Shown here one piece after another: positions 1-7,212 of a DNA stretch of 30,649 nucleotides (positions are counted from its first letter, which is position 1; every line of letters starts with the position of its first letter). Made by a program: the position numbers and the translations under genes. The DNA comes from a virus, in IMG/VR virus record IMGVR_UViG_3300037487_000750, positions 1-30,649 of that record. The stretch is one strand, 5' to 3'. The notes beneath the pieces were generated by a model. That model was not told the DNA's origin. It worked only from the letters and a program-made list of their open reading frames with translations, and searched no databases.

Positions 1-127
1 GATGTACCTTTCAACTCGTAATAATATACGGTTGAGCCAGATGGAAGTGCAGTGACTTGGCCACTACCATTTTTTGTAAATGAAGATGTTGTGTAGTTGA
101 TGAAGTAAACTCCAGCCAAACCACCAA
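1..127. repeat. Terminal direct repeat, left copy (contig closure)
   Basis: These 127 bases are identical to 30523-30649. An exact end overlap of 127 is what a de Bruijn assembler using k=127 leaves on a circular molecule. I therefore read it as proof of circularity or circular permutation, not as a biological terminal repeat. It lies inside a coding gene that reads through the join in frame. Confidence 0.95.
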
Positions 128-176
128 TACTTTCTTTACAAACTTCTTGTCTTCCTTGTGATAAGTTACAACTCAT
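1..176 (-). CDS. Putative major tail (tube) protein, 5' part across contig join
   Basis: This is the amino-terminal part of a 178-aa protein that continues at 30522 and ends at 30162 (see the entry at 30162). The ATG is at 176-174 and encodes MSCNLSQGRQEVCKESIGG before the reading frame enters the repeated 127 bases. Nineteen codons precede the TTG at 119 where a linear reading would otherwise start. I chose this start because it is the first ATG after the terminator at 200-240 and because this family typically begins with a short Cys-containing leader followed by a SIGG motif. Confidence 0.85.
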   Translation of the reverse strand, partial: MSCNLSQGRQEVCKESIGGLAGVYFINYTTSSFTKNGSGQVTALPSGSTVYYYELKGT

Positions 177-199
177 AATGATTAGTTTTTATTTTTGTT

Positions 200-240
200 A
201 AAAAGGGTGAGTTTCTGTTCTACGATACTCCCCACCCTTT
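200..240 (-). terminator. Intrinsic terminator or attenuator after the capsid gene
   Basis: In the sense (minus) direction an AAAGGGTG arm (240-233) pairs with CACCCTTT (209-202), with a loop of about 23 nt that can extend the stem through AGT/ACT. It is followed by a short T run. It lies between the capsid stop and the next start at 176. The long loop and 5-T tail suggest partial rather than complete termination. Confidence 0.6.
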
Positions 241-254
241 AATTAGTTGGTTGA

Positions 255-1196
255 TTAAGATAAATGATAAGCAATATCAGATGCTACACCAATTTGTGTA
301 CCAGCTGTATATCTCATAATGATTCTAAAGTTTTGAGAACCATCTAAGTTTGCCATATCCAATACTCTTACTTCGTTGTAATCAGATAATAAACCTGTAC
401 CGAAGAATAAGTTAGATTTTTGTGCTGCTACTAATGTAGAAGCTGTCATACCAGGACAAAACGCGATTTCAATACCATTGAAGTTAAGAGGTTTCTCTCC
501 AACGTTCATTTGATTGTTCCATCCGTTTGCACCTTGTGCACCACCAGCTAATGCTTGTTGGTAAGCCTTAACAACGTTTGTTGGAGCGTAGATCATCAAA
601 TCTTCTTTACCATATACTGTTGTAGGGATTGCCGCTACTAAAGCTTCTAAATCTGCTAATACGTTTGCTGAAGTGATAGAACCACTTGCAGAAGAAGTTA
701 TAGCTGCTGAACCTGAGATTCTTCCGAACAAACCACCGAATTGACCATTAGTCGCTTCAGTACCTTGCCAAATAGAAGTTTCAGTTGCTTGAGCTACAAC
801 ACCACCAACATAAGAGATTAAATAATCTGTAAAGTTAGCAGGTACTGTATCAAATGCACTGTATCCTAATTGTAATGCTTCCCAACTTTCTACAAACTCT
901 TGCTTACATAATTGTAAGTTAACTTGTAATTCTTTTGGAGTGATGATTGATTCAGTTAATGTTACTGAGCCAGAAGTTGTAAAATCACAACTAGCATCAT
1001 TTACGATGTTAGCTACTGCGATTTTTTGAATAACTTGCTTATACTTTACGTTTGGTAAAATAGTAATGTACTTGTTATCCAAAGTTTTTGCCGATAACAA
1101 CGCTGCTGCGATGTATTGACCAGCAAATTCACCTGAGTACGTTGGACTTTGTATATCAGGTTGTGCGGATGTTCCGAATTTTTGAATTTTTTTCAT
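255..1196 (-). CDS. Major capsid protein, HK97-fold-like
   Basis: 313 aa. It forms the icosahedral shell. The length, the Ala/Gly-rich middle and the C-terminal part ending in RYTAGTQIGVASDIAYHLS fit the short HK97-type capsid proteins of Bacteroidota siphophages; no separate N-terminal delta domain is visible, consistent with a separate scaffold. Segments such as EDLMIYAPTNVVKAYQQAL and NGIEIAFCPGM resemble the A-domain region. The upstream gene is the acidic scaffold-like protein and the downstream gene is the putative tail tube, which is typical context. The start ATG at 1196 follows an A-rich leader with no Shine-Dalgarno. The identification comes from length, composition and position; I could not run a fold search. 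Confidence 0.85.
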   Translation of the reverse strand: MKKIQKFGTSAQPDIQSPTYSGEFAGQYIAAALLSAKTLDNKYITILPNVKYKQVIQKIAVANIVNDASCDFTTSGSVTLTESIITPKELQVNLQLCKQEFVESWEALQLGYSAFDTVPANFTDYLISYVGGVVAQATETSIWQGTEATNGQFGGLFGRISGSAAITSSASGSITSANVLADLEALVAAIPTTVYGKEDLMIYAPTNVVKAYQQALAGGAQGANGWNNQMNVGEKPLNFNGIEIAFCPGMTASTLVAAQKSNLFFGTGLLSDYNEVRVLDMANLDGSQNFRIIMRYTAGTQIGVASDIAYHLS

Positions 1197-1221
1197 TCTT
1201 TAAATATTTTTTGTTTTTTAA

Positions 1222-1956
1222 TTATTTATATAATTTAGATAAGAATGAATTCTGAGGTGTATCCATTTTCTTACCAAATCTTTTATTGTTTTGTTCTGCT
1301 GAGAATCTGAAACCTTCTTCAATCGGAGCACCATCTAATTTAGGTAACTCTTCATCTTCAACTTCTTTCTCATCTTCTACTTCGATTTCAATTTCTGCCA
1401 TCTTAGCAATTTTCTTTTCCATCTCTTCGATTCTATATGCCATGTCTTCAAATTTCTTTAACATTTCTGGCATACCCATTTCTTCTTTATCATCATCAGC
1501 TGGAATAGTTTCTGCTGTTTCGGTTTCTTCCATTGGAGTATCACCTAATTGGATTTCTGATAACATAGATGATGGTTTCAAATCTTTAACTTGCTCACCT
1601 GCTTCTTTTTCATCAATTACATCGTTTGCTTCTGTTGGGTCACCTGGTAACTTTTCAGTTTCTTTTGTTTCAACATCTGCTAATTCAACATTTTCTCTTT
1701 CTACAATCTTACCATTTTCTGTGATAACTTTCAAAAGAGTTTCATTTCCTTCTGTATCTTTCAACATAAGTTCATGTGTTCCATTAGGTGCTGGAGTTTT
1801 AGTTCCATCTTCTGATACAACGAATAGGTCTTCACCAACATCAAATGTTGCTGATTCAACTATCGTTCCATCTGCTAACTTAGCGTAAGTTAATTCAACT
1901 TCTGCTTCTAAGTTCAAAAGTTTTGCAACTTTACTTAATACTTGTTTTGCGTTCAT
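1222..1956 (-). CDS. Acidic scaffold-like protein upstream of the capsid gene
   Basis: 244 aa from the ATG at 1956 (MNAKQVLSKVAKLLNL); an upstream in-frame ATG at 1989 would add an unlikely hydrophobic leader that crosses the intergenic element at 1974-1981. An N-terminal beta-rich part (about residues 20-90, with DGTIVESATFDVGEDLFVV) is followed by a long Glu/Asp-rich, low-complexity region and a coiled coil (about residues 165-200, MLKKFEDMAYRIEEMEKKI). The tail is basic and ends in NSFLSKLYK. Phage scaffolds are typically acidic and helical with a basic, capsid-binding C-terminus, and this gene sits 25 bp before the capsid gene. The assignment rests on position and composition, not on a family match. 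Confidence 0.65.
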   Translation of the reverse strand: MNAKQVLSKVAKLLNLEAEVELTYAKLADGTIVESATFDVGEDLFVVSEDGTKTPAPNGTHELMLKDTEGNETLLKVITENGKIVERENVELADVETKETEKLPGDPTEANDVIDEKEAGEQVKDLKPSSMLSEIQLGDTPMEETETAETIPADDDKEEMGMPEMLKKFEDMAYRIEEMEKKIAKMAEIEIEVEDEKEVEDEELPKLDGAPIEEGFRFSAEQNNKRFGKKMDTPQNSFLSKLYK

Positions 1957-1973
1957 AATTATTCTTTTATTTA

Positions 1974-1981
1974 ATATTAAC
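1974..1981 (-). promoter_or_regulatory. Intergenic GTTAATAT element upstream of scaffold gene
   Basis: The sense strand reads TTGTTAATATTA, 17 nt before the ATG at 1956. It is one of eight same-strand copies found in gene gaps, possibly a late promoter element or a leader signal (see findings). Confidence 0.45.
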
Positions 1982-2007
1982 AATATCACTACTAAAAGTA
2001 GTTATTT

Positions 2008-2184
2008 TTAGTTTAATCTTTTATCTATTGCTGTTAGATTATCATATTCTATCAACAATTGTTTGTTTTTATATTCTAAATACCTAGTCAATGCGAGTAG
2101 GTATTCATTTTCATGCTTTAATTCTTCGTTTTCTTCTTCACAAAGTTCTAACATCACTTCTAATAATATTGTATCTTCGTTCAT
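2008..2184 (-). CDS. Small acidic coiled-coil protein (58 aa)
   Basis: 58 aa, starting MNEDTILLEVMLELCEEENE. It is Glu/Leu-rich with a heptad-like pattern throughout, so predicted to be a helical coiled coil. Its start follows the fibre stop by one base in a TAATATG junction, suggesting translational coupling to the fibre gene. It stands directly before the scaffold gene. I do not recognise the family. A fibre chaperone or an accessory head-assembly factor would both fit the position, but neither can be shown from the sequence. Confidence 0.75.
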   Translation of the reverse strand: MNEDTILLEVMLELCEEENEELKHENEYLLALTRYLEYKNKQLLIEYDNLTAIDKRLN

Positions 2185-2185
2185 A

Positions 2186-5100
2186 TTACGATGGGTTTAT
2201 AATCATAAATGCTACTATATCTGTATCACCATTATGATTAGATGTTATTGTAAATGTGCCACTACCTTTTGAACTTATTGAAACACCTTGTCCTTGTGGG
2301 TGATTATATGTTTGTTTAGTTAACATTATAATAGAATTTGCAGTTACATTTGTATTTGATACTGTTACAGTTCCTGGATTACCACCATCTAACGTTGCTA
2401 ATCCTGTTTGTTTATTAGAGCCCGATGGTAAATATAATTGGTTATTATTATTATTTGGTGCTATATAGATACTACTACTTACTATTTGAGTATTAGTGAA
2501 TGTATTACTATCTAAAGATGCAAATCCAGTTTGTCCGTTTAGAGTTAATGAGCCTGTGATATTAACACTACCCGTTGCAACAATTGCTAAATTACTCGCT
2601 GCATTAGTTCCGTTTACTATTAATGCTGGCTTTCCACCACCTACTGATTGTGAAACATACATTCCTTTATCAACATATACCTTTCTATTAAATGCGGTAT
2701 CTGCTTTGAAATCCATTATCATTGCAGTTTCTAAATAATCTAAACCTACTTTATTTGCACCACCACCACTACCGGTAATTGTAGAGCCACTACTCATTGC
2801 GAAATAAGTGCTACCTCCACCAGGTAAAGATAATGTTCCGTTTGTTTGTAATCCCCATTGGAATTCAGAACCGGTGTATGCTGCTATCTGATTTGCAGTT
2901 AAGATAACATTGAATGCGTATGGTTGTCCTTGATATTGATAAACTTGTAATCCATCCTTACCATAGTTTGTATTGTATACACCCGCTACACTACCCGTTG
3001 ATTGTTGATTATATATGAATGCAGTAGTTCCATTAGAGGTTGCTAAGAATGTTGAGCCAGTTACATCACCATTATTAATTGTTGTTCCGTTAATAGTGCC
3101 ACTAGCAGTTAAACTTCCAGTCACTACCATATTACCATTGAAGGTTGAACTACCCGTTACTGATAAACTACCCGATACATTTACTACTGATGAACTATCT
3201 ACTGAAAGTGCTGTTTTTCTATTTGATGTTGAAGTACCTGTTCCTACTGAGAATACCATTTTACCACTATCCGCATACATATTAGTTACATCATTATATC
3301 TACCAAAGAATGCACCACCACCTACTGTTGTTGATGTTCCTGATGCTGATACAATTAAGTTTTGTCCTATTACCGCAGTTGCAACTAAATGACCACCCGA
3401 TGAGCCACTAAAATCAGAACTTATTGCATTAGTTGAACCGACAATTATATTATGATTAAATGTTCTTCTTATTGAAGTATTACTACCGCTTACTAATAGG
3501 GTATGACCCGTTCCAGTAAATAAATTTCCTTGAACACTAACATTATCTACAGTGGTTGAAACTGATGATGAATAATTGTTTGTTACACTTATACCACCAC
3601 CTATATTACTACTATATAATATTGAGGAACTATTATGATTTAATGTAACACCACCAAAACTTGCTACTAAATTTCCGCTTATTGTTGAGTTAAGTGATAA
3701 AGTGGTTGTATTAGCCGTTGAAGTAAAACCATTATTCATAACAATATTACTAATAAACGCAGCACTACCGGATTGATGGTTTATTTGAGTACTACCTACT
3801 ATTTGGTTAGTATTAAAAGTAGGGTTTGCCAATGTTGAACTTGTATTAAAAGTAAGAGTTACTGCCCCATTCAATTGGTTATTGCCCATTGTTGGATTAA
3901 CTAATGAGCCTGTATTTAATGTTGGAATTGTACCAACAAAATTACCACTACCACCGATATATCCAAATCTAAAACTAGTTGCTAATGTATTCGTTCTTAC
4001 AGGATTTAGAAGGATATTATTACTACCCGATATTATAATTGAGCCAGTCAAAGTAGATGATGCTAATAACGGAGTTCCAACCAATACTAAGTTTGATTGT
4101 GATATTGCGTTTGATGCAGTTATATTAAGTTGTACTGCTCCACTTACGAATGCCTGAGAAAATAATTTAGTTACAGCTGTTGTTGGATTACTTACAATTG
4201 CACCTTCAATAGTTTGATTTCCTGTGAATGTATTACTACCTGTCGTTGCAAAACTACCGGTATCAATACTTCCTCCACCGCCTGTAATTGTTATTGATGC
4301 TGTTCCTGCACTTATTGTTGCAGTTACACCACTACCAATAAAATCCATTGATGTTGCTGGTCCTAATATAGTTCCTTCATCTTGTACTACTAATATATTT
4401 CCACTAATTGCTAATCCATTAATTCTACTATCTAATGAAGAACTAAATGGAATAAAATCTACATCATTTATTAAAATTTGAGAACCACTTATATAAACTC
4501 TACCTGCATCGTTTCTTATATTAAGACTTGCACTTTGAGCTAATAATTCTAAATCAGCCGTATTAGACCTTTTTAATCCACCATTTGCAGTACTATTCCA
4601 AATCATCCAATCTGTGTTTGGGTCATCTATTCTAATACCACCACTAATTATTTGTAATGGGAATTGTAAATCACCTGTATTAGAAAGTGTTTGTTGGCCT
4701 GTAAATGTATTACTTCCAGTTGTTGCAAATGTTGTGTTCTTAAAATCTTGTGATGATGTATATGCATTGAATGATGCAGTAGTTACGAAATTACCCGCAC
4801 TTCCACTCACATCTGCTACTACTATATTAAATGTACTACCATCACCTTTTGTAAATGTAATTGTACTTTGTGATACACTTGCAGTTATCAATGAACTTCC
4901 AGTAATTGCTGATGTTACATATGATGCGGTTGCAGCTATTAAAGAATTTACTTTACTATCGTTAGATGAAGTATATGCGTTGAATGATGAAGTTGTTACT
5001 AAACTACCTGTATCTATTGAACTACCAGTTATTGCTAATATTCTACTACTAAATGATGCAGAATCAGCTTTGTATTGAGACCCACTAAACGTTTGTAATA

Positions 5101-5890
5101 AACCTACCGAAGAACTATTACTCGCTATGTTATTACTTTGAGTTGCATCTGTTTGAAATACTGATGAACTTAATGTATTTATATTTGATTGTAATGTAGA
5201 AGAACTAGCATTCAATTGAGCATCTGTTGCGTATGTTACATCTAATGAACTACTCCAACTTTCTAAACTATCTAATCTGTTATCTACCGATGAACTAAAT
5301 GAATTAAATGTAGATGATGATACAAAACTACCTGTTAAGTTTGCACCATATACATTACCTTCTGCTCTTATATCACCCGATGCAGATATGTTACCATTTA
5401 CACTTACCTTACCTGTCACATATTGATTACCAACAAAATAATTATCTTGTGATAAACTTGCTTTACCCGCTACCGCTGTATCATTACTTTGTGTATACTG
5501 ATTAAACTTTAATTCATCTGCTGTAAATCTATTACTAACATTTGTATTAATTGTTGCTTGGTCACTAAATCCAACATAAACACTTTGAGATAATGTGTTA
5601 ACACTACCCGTACTTGCTTTTCCGTTTATATTAGATTGTAATACAGAAGAACTTGTATTTAATTGTGCAACAGTTGCAAAGTTAGTTACTAATGAAGAAC
5701 TGAAATCTTCTAAGTCATTTAATTGAGATTGGAAAGATGATGATAATGAATCTACTTGTGTTTGTAGAGCCATAGAATCAACACTTTCAGAATTAAACCC
5801 TCTTAACAATGCAGGTGTAATATAGCCTGTTGTATTGTTAGGAAAGTTTGTATTATTTAATTGTTGTAATTGTTGTTTAGTTAAACTCAT
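2186..5890 (-). CDS. Large tail fibre / structural adhesin (1234 aa)
   Basis: 1234 aa, very rich in Ser, Thr, Gly and Asn. The N-terminal 300 residues carry repeated helical modules (for example VTNFATVAQLNTSSSVLQSN and VTYATDAQLNASSSTLQSN). Next come beta-repeat units of the form TTGSNTFTGxQT (about residues 390 and 550), a long beta-helix-like Asn/Ser/Thr stretch (570-870), further SGSLxVTGSSTFNGN units and a compact C-terminal tip ending GDTDIVAFMIINPS. This layout is that of trimeric fibre or spike proteins that recognise the host surface. It shares modules with the fibre at 25227-26960. It lies between a Cys-rich small gene and the scaffold gene, away from the other tail genes. Confidence 0.75.
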   Translation of the reverse strand: MSLTKQQLQQLNNTNFPNNTTGYITPALLRGFNSESVDSMALQTQVDSLSSSFQSQLNDLEDFSSSLVTNFATVAQLNTSSSVLQSNINGKASTGSVNTLSQSVYVGFSDQATINTNVSNRFTADELKFNQYTQSNDTAVAGKASLSQDNYFVGNQYVTGKVSVNGNISASGDIRAEGNVYGANLTGSFVSSSTFNSFSSSVDNRLDSLESWSSSLDVTYATDAQLNASSSTLQSNINTLSSSVFQTDATQSNNIASNSSSVGLLQTFSGSQYKADSASFSSRILAITGSSIDTGSLVTTSSFNAYTSSNDSKVNSLIAATASYVTSAITGSSLITASVSQSTITFTKGDGSTFNIVVADVSGSAGNFVTTASFNAYTSSQDFKNTTFATTGSNTFTGQQTLSNTGDLQFPLQIISGGIRIDDPNTDWMIWNSTANGGLKRSNTADLELLAQSASLNIRNDAGRVYISGSQILINDVDFIPFSSSLDSRINGLAISGNILVVQDEGTILGPATSMDFIGSGVTATISAGTASITITGGGGSIDTGSFATTGSNTFTGNQTIEGAIVSNPTTAVTKLFSQAFVSGAVQLNITASNAISQSNLVLVGTPLLASSTLTGSIIISGSNNILLNPVRTNTLATSFRFGYIGGSGNFVGTIPTLNTGSLVNPTMGNNQLNGAVTLTFNTSSTLANPTFNTNQIVGSTQINHQSGSAAFISNIVMNNGFTSTANTTTLSLNSTISGNLVASFGGVTLNHNSSSILYSSNIGGGISVTNNYSSSVSTTVDNVSVQGNLFTGTGHTLLVSGSNTSIRRTFNHNIIVGSTNAISSDFSGSSGGHLVATAVIGQNLIVSASGTSTTVGGGAFFGRYNDVTNMYADSGKMVFSVGTGTSTSNRKTALSVDSSSVVNVSGSLSVTGSSTFNGNMVVTGSLTASGTINGTTINNGDVTGSTFLATSNGTTAFIYNQQSTGSVAGVYNTNYGKDGLQVYQYQGQPYAFNVILTANQIAAYTGSEFQWGLQTNGTLSLPGGGSTYFAMSSGSTITGSGGGANKVGLDYLETAMIMDFKADTAFNRKVYVDKGMYVSQSVGGGKPALIVNGTNAASNLAIVATGSVNITGSLTLNGQTGFASLDSNTFTNTQIVSSSIYIAPNNNNNQLYLPSGSNKQTGLATLDGGNPGTVTVSNTNVTANSIIMLTKQTYNHPQGQGVSISSKGSGTFTITSNHNGDTDIVAFMIINPS

Positions 5891-5902
5891 TGTATTACTC
5901 TT

Positions 5903-6184
5903 TTATTGTGTATTTTCGTTATCGAATCCATCTGAATATCCTAATGAGAATGCTCCTCTCTGATTGAAATTTGCAACTCCTTCTATCACACCGATTCCTT
6001 GCTCCATTAATGCTCCGTTACAACAATCCACGTGATATATATCAGCGTGTAAACAAAGACATCCTCTCCTACTATTTTTAGGTGAAGATAATCCTTGTGT
6101 TGCTCCTATATAGATTCCACTATTGTTTTCTCTATTAACTGAGTATCTAAGATTACCATTTCTACTATTACTCCAAATGCCCAT
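5903..6184 (-). CDS. Cys-rich conserved phage protein of unknown function (93 aa)
   Basis: 93 aa. The centre has a Cys/His cluster, GCLCLHADIYHVDCCNG (about residues 41-57), followed by a QGIG motif, which could bind a metal or form disulfides. I recall similar short proteins with a CLC...YxxxCCxG...QGIG pattern beside tail or fibre genes of Bacteroidota phages, but I know no function for them. The gene ends 12 bp before the large fibre start and is preceded by a copy of the intergenic GTTAATAT element. A virion-associated or fibre-linked role is an inference from position only. Confidence 0.75.
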   Translation of the reverse strand: MGIWSNSRNGNLRYSVNRENNSGIYIGATQGLSSPKNSRRGCLCLHADIYHVDCCNGALMEQGIGVIEGVANFNQRGAFSLGYSDGFDNENTQ

Positions 6185-6200
6185 AATGGTTTTAGTTTTA

Positions 6201-6208
6201 ATATTAAC
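6201..6208 (-). promoter_or_regulatory. Intergenic GTTAATAT element upstream of 93-aa gene
   Basis: The sense strand reads TTGTTAATATTAAAAC, 16 nt before the ATG at 6184. It is one of eight same-strand copies in gene gaps, and its spacing matches the copies before 1956 and 30047. Confidence 0.45.
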
Positions 6209-6228
6209 AACTGATGATTACATTATAA

Positions 6229-6501
6229 TCAATTCATTTTTTTAATACTTTCTTTGTGTAATAAGTTTTCTAAATGATTTCTATCTGCTTTGTATGCTAA
6301 TAACAATAAACACTTCTCTAATGGTTCTTTTACTACTTCATCAATATATCTAATATCACCATTAGCTAAATCTACAACTGCTGTATAACTTCCCCACTTC
6401 TTTCCAAAATTGATTTGATATTCGGAGGAAACCCCATCTCCTTCGTATAGTTCAGGATACCTTTCAACAATTCCTTTGACAAATTGATAAAAAAAAACCA
6501 T
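6229..6501 (-). CDS. gpT-like reading frame, reached by -1 frameshift or internal start
   Basis: This second frame overlaps the end of the 206-aa gene by 130 bp. From an internal ATG at 6501 it gives 90 aa (MVFFYQFVKGIVERYPELYE onward), including FGKKWGSYTAVVDLANGDI. It looks protein-like and ends in KESIKKMN. The frame can also be entered from the upstream gene by a -1 shift on the 9-T run at 6497-6489, which would make a 254-aa fusion (168 + 86 residues), as in the lambda G/GT tail chaperones. A GTG at 6537 is a further possible start. The choice between internal start and frameshift cannot be settled here. Confidence 0.65.
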   Translation of the reverse strand: MVFFYQFVKGIVERYPELYEGDGVSSEYQINFGKKWGSYTAVVDLANGDIRYIDEVVKEPLEKCLLLLAYKADRNHLENLLHKESIKKMN

Positions 6502-6992
6502 GCACCGAAGTGAACATCCATTGTAACATCTAACCACAACTCCCTATCTATGTGACCATCGTATGCTTTAACCTCATACAAACTACCAATTCGTTTTGTG
6601 ATAGGACGATATAGAATACTCATTACCTCTGCCCATTTAACATCTAACCCCATTTCATTATACTTACTGATATCTACATATGCACCATACTCAATCTTAG
6701 ATAAGTTAGGATAGAAACCATACTGAACACCATTGATATTTATTTCTTTTTTTAAATCTAACTGATTATCATTAATAAAAGAATATAAATCATCTTTTAT
6801 GTGTAGATATGTTTCTGCATCTAACTTAGGTAATACATTTGGTTCTAACTTACATAGGTGAAAAAACAATGCAGCTGTTTGTGCTTCATCATCACCATCA
6901 TATAATTTTAAATCATTTGTTAGTTCTATATACTTTCTTAGAGTTATAGCTGACCAATCTGTTGGTACAATTATTTCAATTTGTTGTTTCAT
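6372..6992 (-). CDS. Putative tail-assembly chaperone, gpG-like (206 aa)
   Basis: 206 aa, frame-0 product. It opens with IIVPTDWSAITLRKYIELT, followed by an acidic helical region, then NGVQYGFYPNLSKIEYGAYVDISKY (about residues 88-111), MSILYRPI (about 124-131) and DVHFGAWFFFINLSKELLKGIL near residue 160. I recognise this pattern from short proteins beside terminase or tail genes in Bacteroidota phages that are usually unannotated. The overlap with a second frame at a poly-T run suggests a chaperone that makes two products. It follows the 72-aa gene through a TAATATG junction. Chaperones of this type usually precede the tape measure; here it follows terminase, so the role is inferred. Confidence 0.65.
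   Translation of the reverse strand: MKQQIEIIVPTDWSAITLRKYIELTNDLKLYDGDDEAQTAALFFHLCKLEPNVLPKLDAETYLHIKDDLYSFINDNQLDLKKEININGVQYGFYPNLSKIEYGAYVDISKYNEMGLDVKWAEVMSILYRPITKRIGSLYEVKAYDGHIDRELWLDVTMDVHFGAWFFFINLSKELLKGILNYTKEMGFPPNIKSILERSGEVIQQL
6489..6497 (-). other. 9-T run, candidate -1 ribosomal slippery site
   Basis: The sense strand reads TGG TTT TTT TTT ATC in the 206-aa frame (codons 165-169). Re-reading the last T gives TAT CAA TTT, which is the frame of the downstream overlapping ORF. The run contains U UUU UUA, a canonical -1 slippery heptamer. I have not identified a clear stimulatory pseudoknot downstream. A sequencing error in the homopolymer is the main alternative. Confidence 0.5.
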
Positions 6993-6993
6993 A

Positions 6994-7212
6994 TTATGCT
7001 TTGTATGTTTTATTTGTGAACATTAAACTCATCTGTGCTAATCTTTGTGATAAGTTAATTACTTTCTTTTCTTCGTTTTCTAATTTGGCATTCATTGCTA
7101 TTACTCTTGCATTTAATTCAGAGTTAACTTCTAATAATTCGTTTGCCATTTCTAAGACCTGAATAATATCATCTTCAGTAAATTCTTTTCCTTTAATTTC
7201 TATTGTATTCAT
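6994..7212 (-). CDS. Small coiled-coil protein downstream of TerL (72 aa)
   Basis: 72 aa, acidic at the N-terminus and almost entirely helical. The segment from about residue 15 to 65 (ILQVLEMANELL-like pattern, then LNARVIAMNAKLENEEKK) has heptad spacing typical of a coiled coil. Its start overlaps the TerL stop by one base (TAATG) and its stop precedes the next ATG by one base, so it is translated as part of the packaging/tail-chaperone run. I do not recognise the family. A packaging accessory protein is possible from the context, but no motif supports it. Confidence 0.75.
   Translation of the reverse strand: MNTIEIKGKEFTEDDIIQVLEMANELLEVNSELNARVIAMNAKLENEEKKVINLSQRLAQMSLMFTNKTYKA

Noticed and set aside
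1-127. End repeat as a biological direct terminal repeat
   Set aside because: Exact length 127 with a gene reading through it fits a k-mer overlap of a circular assembly much better.
1286-1888. Long plus-strand ORF opposite the scaffold gene
   Set aside because: Ser-rich translation is the mirror of the Glu/Asp-rich codons on the minus strand; no start context, and the minus-strand gene is supported by position.
3015-5078. Several hydrophobic Val/Leu/Pro-rich plus-strand ORFs opposite the fibre
   Set aside because: They mirror the Ser/Thr/Asn/Gly codons of the fibre and have no independent support.
2186-5890. Repetitive sequence that could suggest a CRISPR or tandem-repeat array
   Set aside because: The repeats are irregular and in frame with protein modules; there are no uniform spacers.
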